DNA of 64,000 nt from Fen-999 sp964469455 (GTDB taxonomy: Bacteria; Pseudomonadota; Gammaproteobacteria; Burkholderiales; Rhodocyclaceae), in assembly GCA_964469455.1 (NCBI GenBank), contig CAYXZX010000001.1:1-64000 (forward strand). The letters run 5' to 3'. A program made the position numbers and the translations under genes. The notes beneath the pieces are model-generated. The model was given only the letters and a program-made list of their open reading frames with translations. It searched no databases and was not told the origin of the DNA. Shown here in pieces: positions 43,395 to 51,640 of this stretch. Numbering within the stretch: position 1 is the first letter of the stretch; each line of letters begins with the position of its first letter.

Positions 43395-43916
43395 ATGGCA
43401 ACCAAATTCCGCGTCACGGTTCCACAGTCACCGAAAACCGGCCACGTAATCCGGGACAGCGCCTTCGGCTTGGCTTCCGACCTGCTTGAGCCGGTGGTGC
43501 GCCTCACCCATCTCAACTGGGCGGCTAGCAGTGTCAATCCCGGCTTGATCGAAATGTTGCGACTGCGTAACGCCCGAACGGTAAACTGCGTCATATGCAA
43601 GTCGACGCGCTATGACGAAGCCCGCCGGGATGGCATGACGGAAGAAAAGCTGGCCCAAGTGGGCGACGGCTATCTGGAGAGCAGCCTCGATCGCCGGGAA
43701 AAACTTGCCCTTGAATTCGCTGACGCCTATCTGCGGGATCCGGATTTTGCCAGCCCGGAACTCATGGCTCGGCTTTGTGAGGAATTCAGCCAACGCCAGA
43801 TCGGCGACATGGCGATCGCCCTGGCCACCTTCAACGCCATGTCCCGCTGTGCCGTCAGCCTTGGCGGCATGCCTGAAAGCATGCCGGTGTTCACCATGTC
43901 GGTGCCATCGGCCTGA
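43395..43916 (+). CDS. Carboxymuconolactone decarboxylase/AhpD-fold protein with CxxC
   Basis: The 173-residue protein (ATG 43395, AAAGGA site) contains EMLRLRNARTVNCVICKSTRYDEARRDG, the redox-active CxxC with the preceding Glu/Arg and following His-equivalent Tyr of the AhpD family. The C-terminal helix reads QRQIGDMAIALATFNAMSRCAVSLG. Such proteins reduce peroxides or handle beta-keto acids. It lies 10 bases after the CxxC-less partner and 23 bases before the VOC gene, suggesting a joint function in this operon. Confidence 0.75.
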   Translation: MATKFRVTVPQSPKTGHVIRDSAFGLASDLLEPVVRLTHLNWAASSVNPGLIEMLRLRNARTVNCVICKSTRYDEARRDGMTEEKLAQVGDGYLESSLDRREKLALEFADAYLRDPDFASPELMARLCEEFSQRQIGDMAIALATFNAMSRCAVSLGGMPESMPVFTMSVPSA

Positions 43917-43939
43917 TACCTTTCACTGCTCGCGAGGCC

Positions 43940-44398
43940 ATGACCATGCCCACCGCCCCCCAGTCCCTCGACAACCTCGGCCTGCCACCCATTGACCAGG
44001 TGGGATTCGTCGTCCGTGACCTGGACGAGGCCGTTGCCCGTTACGCTCCCTTGTTCGGTCCGTTTCATCGCATCGATGGTTCCGTGAAAGCGTGCCAGTT
44101 CAGGGGCCTCGTCGCCGACGTTGAGCTTGATATCGCCTTCGGACGCAGTGGGACCCTCGAAATAGAACTCATCCATTGGCGCAGCGGCGAAAGCCCCCAT
44201 TCCGAATTCATTCGGCAGGGACGCGAAGGCATGCACCACCTGCGATTTCGCGTCGCCAACGTCGACGCATGGATCGCCAAGGTGAACCCGGTCGGTTATC
44301 GACCGATCTGGTACAAGCGCTACAGCCCGGAAATCACGTTTGCCTACCTTGAACGGCCCGGCGATCCCCTGCTGATCGAGTTCCTGCAGATGCCTTGA
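43940..44398 (+). CDS. VOC-superfamily (glyoxalase/methylmalonyl-CoA epimerase-like) protein
   Basis: The 152-residue protein has two beta-alpha-beta-beta-beta modules: IDQVGFVVRDLDEAVARYAPLFGPFHRID at the start and GMHHLRFRVANVDAWIAKV in the second half, ending DPLLIEFLQMP. Potential metal ligands are His in MHHLRF and Glu in LLIEFL; the first-module His of epimerases is replaced in DQVGFVV. It may act on an acyl-CoA or an extradiol-type product. The next 104 bases, before the SDR, hold site e. Confidence 0.65.
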   Translation: MTMPTAPQSLDNLGLPPIDQVGFVVRDLDEAVARYAPLFGPFHRIDGSVKACQFRGLVADVELDIAFGRSGTLEIELIHWRSGESPHSEFIRQGREGMHHLRFRVANVDAWIAKVNPVGYRPIWYKRYSPEITFAYLERPGDPLLIEFLQMP

Positions 44399-44421
44399 TG
44401 GCTGCGGCCACACCGGCAATC

Positions 44422-44445
44422 GGCATCGTCCAATGCGACGATGCC
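44422..44445. promoter_or_regulatory. Putative operator, site e: perfect 9-bp arms GGCATCGTC / GACGATGCC
   Basis: The most symmetrical copy of the recurrent dyad: GGCATCGTC (44422-44430), spacer CAATGC, GACGATGCC (44437-44445). It lies 24 bases past the VOC gene stop and 58 bases before the SDR start. The extended arms suggest the full recognition sequence is about GGCATCGTC-N6-GACGATGCC, longer than the 17-bp core. Confidence 0.6.
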
Positions 44446-44502
44446 AGTCCCCTACGCCACCGCCTACAGTCGCCATGATGTTCACGTTGGAAGGAGAATC
44501 GT

Positions 44503-45324
44503 GTGCGCAAAGTTGTCATGATTACCGGCGCGAGCCGGGGTATCGGCAAGGCCACCGCGCTAACCTTCGCGCGCGCGGGTTTCGACGTCGCCATCACGGC
44601 GCGCACTGAAGTCGAGGGGCAGCTCAGCGATCACGCGCTCACCACGGCCGATGGTCAGCCGTTGCCGGGAAGTCTGGCCACTACCATGGCGGAGCTCGCA
44701 GCGCTTGGTGTTCGGGCGCTCGCCGTACCCATGAACCTTCTTGATACCACGTCAGTCGACAGCGCCGCTGAACGCGTCTTGACCGAGTTCGGGCGGGTCG
44801 ACGTCTTGATCAACAATGCCATCTACCAGGGTCGCGACATCAACGCGCCGTTCCTGGAGTTGAATGAAGCAGCTCTTCTCAGGATGTGTCAAGGCTACAT
44901 CCTGTCCCCGTTTAGACTCACCCGCCGGATCCTCGAAGTAATGCTGGCGAGGGATAGTGGCACCATCATCAACGTCGGTTCCGGCGCAGGCAGCCATGAT
45001 CCGCCGCTCCCAGCGGACAAAGGTGGCTGGGGATTTGGCTATGGCGCCGGCAAGGCGGCATTTGCTCGCATGGCGGGCGTGATCGTCACTGAGTTCGGCA
45101 ACCGAGGCATACGCGCTTTCACCATCAATCCAGGGCTCGTCAGAACCGAAGCTTTGATGGCTACCATTGGCGACTCGAAGGCGCTGGGTGCGCCCCCAGA
45201 AGTTCCAGCCGCGGTTCTGCTGTGGCTGGCTACCAACCCGGACGCCGACACCTTTCAGCAGACGATGATCGATGCCCAGCCCTTGGCACAAGAACTGAGA
45301 ATCGTACCAAACTGGCAAACGTGA
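44503..45324 (+). CDS. Short-chain dehydrogenase/reductase
   Basis: The 273-residue SDR starts at GTG 44503 behind GGAAGGAG. It has ITGASRGIGKATALTFARAGFDVAITART (NADP-type Arg after strand 2), INNAIYQGRDINAP, INVGSGAGSHDP as catalytic Ser region and FGYGAGKAAFARM with Tyr/Lys. An insertion of about 20 residues after VEGQLSDHALTTADGQPLPG is larger than usual. The C-terminal end QPLAQELRIVPNWQT is shorter than the classic VDGG tail. The dyad e lies directly upstream. Confidence 0.8.
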   Translation: MRKVVMITGASRGIGKATALTFARAGFDVAITARTEVEGQLSDHALTTADGQPLPGSLATTMAELAALGVRALAVPMNLLDTTSVDSAAERVLTEFGRVDVLINNAIYQGRDINAPFLELNEAALLRMCQGYILSPFRLTRRILEVMLARDSGTIINVGSGAGSHDPPLPADKGGWGFGYGAGKAAFARMAGVIVTEFGNRGIRAFTINPGLVRTEALMATIGDSKALGAPPEVPAAVLLWLATNPDADTFQQTMIDAQPLAQELRIVPNWQT

Positions 45325-45333
45325 GCACCCGAT

Positions 45334-45350
45334 AGTCCGATTGAAGGATG
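45334..45350 (+). promoter_or_regulatory. Putative operator, site h (degenerate): AGTCC GATT GAAG GATG
   Basis: A weaker copy of the recurrent dyad in the 90-base gap before the amidase gene. The left arm and the GATG tail match; the right arm reads GAAG instead of GGAC. The call depends on the other sites. Confidence 0.35.
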
Positions 45351-45414
45351 AGTGCGAAGCAGCCCGCCGCTAGGGTTGCTGGATTACGTTCGTCGAAATG
45401 ACCAAGGAGGCACC

Positions 45415-46923
45415 ATGGAACGTCGCCGCTTTCTCAAGACATCCGGAGGATTGCTGGCCGGGGCGGCCTTGGGGCTGCCCGGTTCGGGACATGCGCGCGG
45501 CCTGACGCAAGCGGAATACGCGGCAAATGACGCTGTCGGACTGGCTGACCTGATACGCCAGGGCGATGTCAGCGCCTCGGAGGTCCTCGAGGCAGCCATC
45601 AGCCAGGCCGAAGCGGTAAATCCCGCAATCAACGCCGTGGTTCTCAAGCATTACGACATTGCACGCGCGGCTCTGGCCCAAGGCAAGCCGTCCGGCCTTC
45701 TTGGCGGCGTGCCCATGCTGCTCAAGGATCTTGGCATTGACTTCAAGAATACAGTCACCAGCAACGGCAGCGTCTTCTTCCGCGATGCCGTGGCCGATCA
45801 TGACAGCATCCTGGTCGGCCGCTATCGCAAGGCCGGATTGAACATCTTCGGCAAGACGGCCAGCCCCGAATTCGGCCAGACTGGCACGACGGAATCCCGC
45901 CTTTGGGGCAATACGCGGAACCCGTGGAGCCGCGAGCATAGTGCTGGCGGCTCTTCCGGCGGCGCGGCAGCGGCGGTGGCGGCCGGCATACTGCCCGCCG
46001 CCCATGCCAGCGACGGTGGCGGTTCCATTCGCATTCCCGCGTCGCACTGCGGCCTGTTCGGCCTCAAGCCGAGCCGGGGGCGCATACCGTTCGGTCCTGG
46101 CAAACTCGAGGGTTGGATGGGGCTTTCGATCCAGCATGTCATCACCCGCTCGGTGCGTGACTCGGCTGTTCTGCTCGATGTCAGCCATGGCCCGGAGCCC
46201 GGAAGCCGCGTGCTGCCCCCCGTGGGTGACGTCGACTACCTTGCCGGCCATCGCCGGCCGCCCCCCAAGTTGCGCATCGCGCTCTGGGACACCCATCTTT
46301 TCGGTCTGCCGGTGCATGCCGACTGTCGGGAGGCCGTCGCGAAAACCGCGAGGTTGTGCGAATCATTGGGCCATACCATCGAACCTGCAGCGCCAAAACT
46401 GCCCGTACAGGACATGTTCGGCGCAATGGGCGTCATGACCGGTACCGGCACGCTGGTCGCCTTCCACGACCGAGCAAAGCAACTCGGTCGCGACCTCACC
46501 GAAGCCGACATGGAGCCCATCAACTGGCGTCACTATCAGGAAGCCCGCAAGCGGAGTGCCGAAGACGTCTATCGTGCCCGTGCCACGTTCGACCGGGTAG
46601 GCTCGATCCTGGATGATTTCCTCGGTCGCTACGACATGGTATTGTCGCCGGTGACCGCGGTACCGCCGCCTCGCCTAGGTGAGTTGTCGCTGGATCAGCC
46701 TTACGAGAAATTCATCCCTCCGGCAATGAACGCCAGCCCGTTCACGGCGCTCTGGAACATGGGTGGGCATCCTGCCATGTCGGTGCCTTTGCACTGGAAT
46801 GCCGAAAATCTGCCGATCGGCTCGCAGTTCGCCACCCGCTTCGGTGACGAGATGCTGCTGCTTCGACTCGCAGCGCAGCTCGAAACCGCTGCCCCATGGG
46901 CAAACCGGCGGCCGTCACTCTAG
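45415..46923 (+). CDS. Tat-exported amidase (amidase-signature family)
   Basis: The 502-residue protein starts at ATG 45415 behind AAGGAGG. The N-terminus MERRRFLKTSGGLLAGAALG is a twin-arginine signal (RRRFLK). The Ser-cisSer-Lys catalytic set is visible: Lys in GVPMLLKDLG, and AGGSSGGAAAAVAAG, with GGSIRIPASHCGLFGLKPSRG. Amidase-signature enzymes hydrolyse amides, here in the periplasm. Bile-acid amide conjugates or other acyl amides are imaginable substrates, but this is speculation. Confidence 0.85.
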   Translation: MERRRFLKTSGGLLAGAALGLPGSGHARGLTQAEYAANDAVGLADLIRQGDVSASEVLEAAISQAEAVNPAINAVVLKHYDIARAALAQGKPSGLLGGVPMLLKDLGIDFKNTVTSNGSVFFRDAVADHDSILVGRYRKAGLNIFGKTASPEFGQTGTTESRLWGNTRNPWSREHSAGGSSGGAAAAVAAGILPAAHASDGGGSIRIPASHCGLFGLKPSRGRIPFGPGKLEGWMGLSIQHVITRSVRDSAVLLDVSHGPEPGSRVLPPVGDVDYLAGHRRPPPKLRIALWDTHLFGLPVHADCREAVAKTARLCESLGHTIEPAAPKLPVQDMFGAMGVMTGTGTLVAFHDRAKQLGRDLTEADMEPINWRHYQEARKRSAEDVYRARATFDRVGSILDDFLGRYDMVLSPVTAVPPPRLGELSLDQPYEKFIPPAMNASPFTALWNMGGHPAMSVPLHWNAENLPIGSQFATRFGDEMLLLRLAAQLETAAPWANRRPSL

Positions 46924-46992
46924 AGAGCAGAGAGCAACCAGACTGCTTGCTCCGTCCCTTCGACCGTTCTGAATTCCCCACGAGGTAAGGAA

Positions 46993-47385
46993 ATGCCGAC
47001 ACAAGCGGAAATGAAGGCCGTAATGGTCAAGTACGTGGAGCGGGTCAATGCCGGCGACGCGGATGGGGTGGTGGCACTCTACGCAGATAACGCCACCATC
47101 GAGGATCCGGTCGGCTCGCAGCCGCGCGCCGATCGGGCGGCCATCGTCGACCTCTACCAGAAAGCCGTTGCCGGCAACGTCCGTCTCCGCATAGTGGCGG
47201 GGCCGTACGGTTCCTTTACCAATGCCACCGCCATGGCTGCGGAGGTACGCGTCGATTCTCCGGTCGGTGTGTCGGGTCAGACACCAACCAGGATCCCGCT
47301 CATCGAGGTGATGACATTCGATGATCAGTGCCGTATCAGTTCGATGCGCGCGTATTGGGGCTCAGAGGAAATGACCGCCGAGTGA
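46993..47385 (+). CDS. ksi: Delta5-3-ketosteroid isomerase
   Basis: The 130-residue NTF2-fold enzyme closely follows the Comamonas testosteroni isomerase in pattern: Tyr14 (VKYVERVNAGD), Asp38 (ATIEDPVGS) and the DPVGSxPR motif are at the same numbers. It moves the C5-C6 double bond to C4-C5 in 3-ketosteroids, using Asp38 as base. The second oxyanion-hole residue, Asp99 in Comamonas, appears here as Glu105 in IPLIEVMTF. AAGGAA precedes ATG 46993. The next gene is KstD, and this pairing with KstD is typical of ring-A steroid degradation. Confidence 0.88.
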   Translation: MPTQAEMKAVMVKYVERVNAGDADGVVALYADNATIEDPVGSQPRADRAAIVDLYQKAVAGNVRLRIVAGPYGSFTNATAMAAEVRVDSPVGVSGQTPTRIPLIEVMTFDDQCRISSMRAYWGSEEMTAE

Positions 47386-47408
47386 TGCGCGGCGAAAAGG
47401 GAGATAGC

Positions 47409-49091
47409 GTGAGCGAAGGCAAGGAATTCGATGTGATCGTGGTGGGCTCGGGCGGCGGCGCGCTGCTAAGCGCCGTCAGGGCCCATGACTTGGGCATGAG
47501 TGTTCTGGTCATGGAAAAGAGCGACAAGTACGGGGGTACCACCGCCACGTCGGGGGGCGTGCTCTGGGTGCCGCTCAATGACCAGATCGACGACGACTTC
47601 GACTCCGCCTACACCTACCTGAAAGCGGCAGTCGGCGACACGACCAGTGACGGCAAGGTGCGCGCCTACCTCGAAAGCGGTCCGGAGATGATCCGTTACG
47701 TCAACGAGAAAACATCCGTGCGCTACAACGCCAGTCGGGACTACCCGGATTACTACCAGGACCTTACATGCGCAGCTGCCGGAGGGCGCAGTATGGAGCC
47801 CTCGCCATTCAACGGCGCCTTGCTCGGCGAGGAACTCGAGCATCTGCGCGAGCCTCATCCCGGCGTCACTCTCATGGGCATTGGCATGACGGCACCCGAG
47901 GCAAACACGCTGGCGACGAAGGGTCGCGGCTGGCTGTGGATTACCCTCAAGACCATGGGACGTTACTATCTCGACTACCCTTGGCGCCTCAAGAACAAGC
48001 GCGACCGCCGGCTTTGCCTCGGCAACGCGCTGATCGGCGGCCTGCGTCATTCGATGCTGGTCCGGAATATCGCGCTCTGGCGCGAGTGTCCGCTGGTGGG
48101 CTTGATCGAGGAAAATGGCCGTGTCACAGGTGTCGTCGCAAGACGCCACGGCCAGGAAATCAGGATCAGTGCCCGCCGCGGCGTCATCCTCGGCGCAGGC
48201 GGCTTCGAGCGCAACCAGACCATGCGCGACCAGTATCTGCCGCAGCCCAGTCGTGCGGAGTGGGCTTCGACGCCCAAGGACAACAATACCGGTGATGCCG
48301 TTCTTGCCGCGCAGGCCGTGGGTGCCCGGCTGGAAAAAATGGATCTCGTCTGGGGCACGCCCTCGGTGCCTTCGCCCGCGGCTCCCCAGGGCCAGCAGCC
48401 CATATTCTCCGAGCGCGGCCTGGGCGGCTTCATCGCGGTGAACAGTCAAGGCCGCCGTTTCATCAACGAGGCGATCTCCTACGACCGTTTCCAGACCGCC
48501 ATGTACGAAGAGCACCGCAAGAGCGGCGGCGGCATTCCGACCTGGATCGTCTTCGATGCCAAGTTCCGCAAGGATTGCCCCATGGGGCCGTTTCTGCCCG
48601 CCAGCATTTTCCCCGATGCCAAGGTTCCGAAGGAATGGATCGGCGACTTCTTCTTCAAGGACGACAGCATCCAGGGACTGGCACGCCAGATCGGGGTCTC
48701 GGCGGAGGGACTTGCCGAGTCGGTGCGCCGCAACAACGAATACGCCAGAACAGGCATCGACCTCGACTTCCAGCGCGGCAACAATCCCCATGACCGCTAC
48801 TGGTCGAACAAGGCCAACAAGCCAAATCCCTGCCTCGCACCCATCGCCAAGCCCCCCTACTACGCCATCAAGGTGCTTCCAAGCGACACGGGCACCAAGG
48901 GCGGTCCGGCCATCACCGACGACGCACAGGCGATTCGCGCATCTGGCGAGCCGATCCCCGGTCTCTACTGCATCGGCAACAATTCCGCTGCGGCGCTTGG
49001 GCGCGCCTACGCCGGAGCCGGCGGCACCATCGGACCCGGCATGGTCTTTGGCTTTCGCGCAGCAAACCATCTGGCCAAGCAGACTGTTTGA
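47409..49091 (+). CDS. kstD: 3-ketosteroid delta-1-dehydrogenase (KstD)
   Basis: The 560-residue flavoprotein starts at GTG 47409 with GGGAGA six bases upstream; ATG 47385, overlapping the isomerase stop, is the alternative. It has the FAD motif FDVIVVGSGGGALLSAVRAHDLG, then KYGGTTATSGGVLWVP, and the C-terminal AYAGAGGTIGPGMVFGF. The last gives the Tyr/Gly pair (Y-x3-G) that in Rhodococcus KstD binds the 3-keto group. The enzyme puts the C1-C2 double bond into ring A of 3-keto-4-ene steroids. It directly follows ketosteroid isomerase. Length fits the family. Confidence 0.88.
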   Translation: MSEGKEFDVIVVGSGGGALLSAVRAHDLGMSVLVMEKSDKYGGTTATSGGVLWVPLNDQIDDDFDSAYTYLKAAVGDTTSDGKVRAYLESGPEMIRYVNEKTSVRYNASRDYPDYYQDLTCAAAGGRSMEPSPFNGALLGEELEHLREPHPGVTLMGIGMTAPEANTLATKGRGWLWITLKTMGRYYLDYPWRLKNKRDRRLCLGNALIGGLRHSMLVRNIALWRECPLVGLIEENGRVTGVVARRHGQEIRISARRGVILGAGGFERNQTMRDQYLPQPSRAEWASTPKDNNTGDAVLAAQAVGARLEKMDLVWGTPSVPSPAAPQGQQPIFSERGLGGFIAVNSQGRRFINEAISYDRFQTAMYEEHRKSGGGIPTWIVFDAKFRKDCPMGPFLPASIFPDAKVPKEWIGDFFFKDDSIQGLARQIGVSAEGLAESVRRNNEYARTGIDLDFQRGNNPHDRYWSNKANKPNPCLAPIAKPPYYAIKVLPSDTGTKGGPAITDDAQAIRASGEPIPGLYCIGNNSAAALGRAYAGAGGTIGPGMVFGFRAANHLAKQTV

Positions 49092-49106
49092 GCGAAGGAG
49101 ACTCCC

Positions 49107-49907
49107 ATGGGAAGGCTGGATGATCGGATTGCCATTGTCACAGGCGCGGGTGCCGGTATCGGCCGGGGTATCGCGCGTCGCTTCGCCGCCGAAGGTGCCG
49201 GGGTCGTCGTCGCCGAATGGAACGAAGTTGCGGGCGCGGCTGTCGCCCACGAACTGCAGGAGGAATTCGGGCCCCGGAGCGTGTTCATACGCACCAATGT
49301 CTGTGAGCGTGATCAGGTTCAAGCCATGGTCGCCAGCGCCATCGGGCACTTCGGCAAGGTGGACATCCTGGTGAACAACGCCTGGGCGAGCCGCCGCGGA
49401 TCGATCGGCATGGGACCGGTGGAGAGCAAGCTCGAAGAAGACATGGAGCATGCCTGGCGCATCGGCTGCATGGCTGCGTTCTGGGCCATGCAGGCTGTGT
49501 TTCCGGGGATGCGCGACAGGCAGTGGGGCCGCATCGTCAATCTCGCCTCGCTCAATGGCGTCAATGCCCATCCATGGACCGTGGACTACAACGCGGCGAA
49601 GGAAGCGCTGCGGGCGCTGACACGCACCGCCGCGCGAGAATGGGCACGGCACCAGATCTGCTGCAACATCATCTGTCCCGCCGCCGCCACAGAGGCCTAC
49701 AAGAAGTTTGTCGAAGCCCAGCCGGCCAACGCCGCCACGATGCTGAAGCAGAATCCCATGGGCCGCATGGGCGATCCCGAGATGGATATCGGCAGCGTCG
49801 CGCTCTTTCTGGCCAGCGACGATGCCCGCTACCTGACCGGCAATACCCTGTTCGTCGATGGCGGATCTCATATCAATGGCGTGAGCTGGGCGCCGGAAGG
49901 TTCATGA
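49107..49907 (+). CDS. Short-chain dehydrogenase/reductase
   Basis: The 266-residue SDR (GAAGGAG site before ATG 49107) has IVTGAGAGIGRGIARRFAAEGAGVVVAEWN, VNNAWASRRGS (NNAG degenerate to NNAW), VNLASLNGVNAHPWTVDYNAAK with Ser/Tyr/Lys, and LFVDGGSHING. The Glu after strand 2 (VVAEWN) suggests NAD(H). It follows KstD by 15 bases, so a hydroxysteroid dehydrogenase role is plausible. Confidence 0.8.
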   Translation: MGRLDDRIAIVTGAGAGIGRGIARRFAAEGAGVVVAEWNEVAGAAVAHELQEEFGPRSVFIRTNVCERDQVQAMVASAIGHFGKVDILVNNAWASRRGSIGMGPVESKLEEDMEHAWRIGCMAAFWAMQAVFPGMRDRQWGRIVNLASLNGVNAHPWTVDYNAAKEALRALTRTAAREWARHQICCNIICPAAATEAYKKFVEAQPANAATMLKQNPMGRMGDPEMDIGSVALFLASDDARYLTGNTLFVDGGSHINGVSWAPEGS

Positions 49908-49956
49908 CGGCGACAGCCAGACAATAACAACGCACCCGATTGCAAGGAGGAAAATC

Positions 49957-51498
49957 ATGGAGATGCGCCGAATACCCACGATACTCGCGGCCTTGGCCAG
50001 CCTGCTGCTAGCAGGGACCATGCTGCCGGCACCTGCGAATGCCGCCGCGCCGACGCCGCCGGCACGGCCGAATATCCTGATGATCATGAGCGACGACGTC
50101 GGCATCACCAATGTCGGTGCCTATTCGCACGGCATGATGGCGCCGACGCCGAACATCGACCGCATCGCCCGCGAAGGCATGCTATTCACTGATCACTACG
50201 CGGAACCGAGCTGTACCGCGGGTCGCGCGGCCTTCATCACCGGCCAGATGCCGATCCGCACCGGACTCACCACCGTCGGCATGCCGGGTTCGCCGATCGG
50301 CCTGGACAAGCGCGATCCCACACTGGCCGAAGTTCTCAAGGAGCGCGGCTATCGCACCGGCCAGTTCGGCAAAAACCACCTCGGCGACCGCAACGAGCAC
50401 CTGCCGACGGTGCATGGCTTCGACGAGTTCTACGGCAATCTTTACCACCTCAATACCGAAGAGGAGCCCTTCCTGCCCGACTGGCCGAAAGACGCCGGCT
50501 TCAACCAGCGCTACCGGCCGCGCGGCGTGCTCGATTGCAAGGCGACCGACGCCGAGGACGGTACCATCGATAGCCGCTTCGGCAAGATGGGCAGGCAGTC
50601 CTGCCGCGATACCGGGCCGCTCGATCCGAAGCGCATGGAGACGGTGGACGACGAGTTCGAGGCGCACGCGATTGACTTCATGACACGCACCACCAAGGCG
50701 GGGCAGCCGTTCTTCGTTTGGTACGCGCCGACGCGCATGCATATCTATACCCACCTGCGCCCGGAACATCGATTGCTGGCCGCCGACACCTCCTCGTCCC
50801 TCGACGTCTTCGGTAGCGGCATGATGGAACTCGACATGCAGGTCGGCCACCTGCTCGATACGCTGAAGCGGCTGGGCGTCGCCGATAATACCATCGTCAT
50901 TTTCACTGCCGACAACGGCGCCATGTCCGCCTGGTATCCCGATGGCGGAACGACACCCTTCCGGAGCGAAAAGGCGACCACCTGGGAGGGTGGCGTGCGC
51001 GTGCCCATGCTCATCCGCTGGCCGGCGGCGATTCCTCCCGGGAAGGTCAGCAACAGCATCCAGAGCAACTACGACCTGTTCACGACGCTGGCCGCCGCTG
51101 CCGGTGTGGCCAATGTCGCGGAGAAGCTGAAGGCCAGCCACAAGGTGCACATCGACGGGGTCAACAATCTCGCGCACTGGATCGGCGATGCTCCCTCGGC
51201 GCGCAATACCTTCATCTACTACAACGAATCGTCACCCGCGGCCGTTCGCATCGGTCCGTGGAAATCGCATTTCCAGGTCCGCGAGGGTTTCTTCGACTAC
51301 CTCAAGCCGGCGGCGCTCGTCTTCAACCTGCGCATGGATCCGTTCGAGAAGCACGATGGCTGGAAGTCCCAGCAAATGGCGATGCGACTGGGTATTGCCT
51401 TTGGCGGCCAGTTCAACGATGTCATCAGCGCCCATTTCCGCTCGCTCAAGGAGTACCCGCCGCGTCAGGCCGGCGGCTCGCTGCGTTGGGGCCTGTGA
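49957..51498 (+). CDS. Periplasmic sulfatase (type I formylglycine family)
   Basis: The 513-residue protein has AAGGAGG before ATG 49957 and a signal peptide of about 29 residues ending ANAAA. The metal-binding start is NILMIMSDDVGITNVG and the activation motif PSCTAGRAAF has Cys86 in CxAxR, which is converted to formylglycine. Other ligands lie in GKNHLGD, RMHIYTHLRPEH and FTADNGAMSAW. It hydrolyses sulfate esters outside the cytoplasm. No formylglycine-generating enzyme gene is in the window. Steroid sulfates are a reasonable candidate substrate given the neighbours. Confidence 0.88.
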   Translation: MEMRRIPTILAALASLLLAGTMLPAPANAAAPTPPARPNILMIMSDDVGITNVGAYSHGMMAPTPNIDRIAREGMLFTDHYAEPSCTAGRAAFITGQMPIRTGLTTVGMPGSPIGLDKRDPTLAEVLKERGYRTGQFGKNHLGDRNEHLPTVHGFDEFYGNLYHLNTEEEPFLPDWPKDAGFNQRYRPRGVLDCKATDAEDGTIDSRFGKMGRQSCRDTGPLDPKRMETVDDEFEAHAIDFMTRTTKAGQPFFVWYAPTRMHIYTHLRPEHRLLAADTSSSLDVFGSGMMELDMQVGHLLDTLKRLGVADNTIVIFTADNGAMSAWYPDGGTTPFRSEKATTWEGGVRVPMLIRWPAAIPPGKVSNSIQSNYDLFTTLAAAAGVANVAEKLKASHKVHIDGVNNLAHWIGDAPSARNTFIYYNESSPAAVRIGPWKSHFQVREGFFDYLKPAALVFNLRMDPFEKHDGWKSQQMAMRLGIAFGGQFNDVISAHFRSLKEYPPRQAGGSLRWGL

Positions 51499-51511
51499 CG
51501 GACGGTTATGT

Positions 51512-51591
51512 GGCGTACCGCCACGACTGACTGTGCACTCCTTCCGATCGCCCGGGCGACCTTGCGGCAATCGGGACGCGCGAGTGCACAG
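51512..51591. repeat. Structured intergenic region: repeat copy 3 (inverted) plus nested inverted repeats
   Basis: Bases 51512-51531 are an inverted copy of the 20-base repeat (GTCAGTCGTGGCGGTACGCC on the minus strand), here with arms GTGGCG/CGCCAC. Directly after it, CTGTGCACTC (51531-51540) and GAGTGCACAG (51582-51591) are perfect 10-bp inverted arms around 41 bases that contain CCGAT/ATCGG and the palindrome CGCCCGGGCG. The whole could fold as a branched hairpin. It follows the sulfatase stop and precedes the acyl-CoA dehydrogenase operon. Terminator or mobile-repeat remnant; unresolved. Confidence 0.5.
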
Positions 51592-51640
51592 ACAGCTTGA
51601 ATAGTATTGTTGCCGTTATCATTCCCTCGGACACCTTATC

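Noticed and set aside
46953..46970. CGTCC-CTTC-GACCG before the ketosteroid isomerase gene as another dyad
   Set aside because: The left arm fits but the right half has too many mismatches to distinguish it from chance; worth including only if a matrix search supports it.
47466..49871. 801-codon open frame on the minus strand opposite KstD and the following SDR
   Set aside because: It is the antisense shadow of two well-supported genes in GC-rich DNA; its translation shows no family motif and is rich in Arg, Gly, Ala and His as expected of a shadow.
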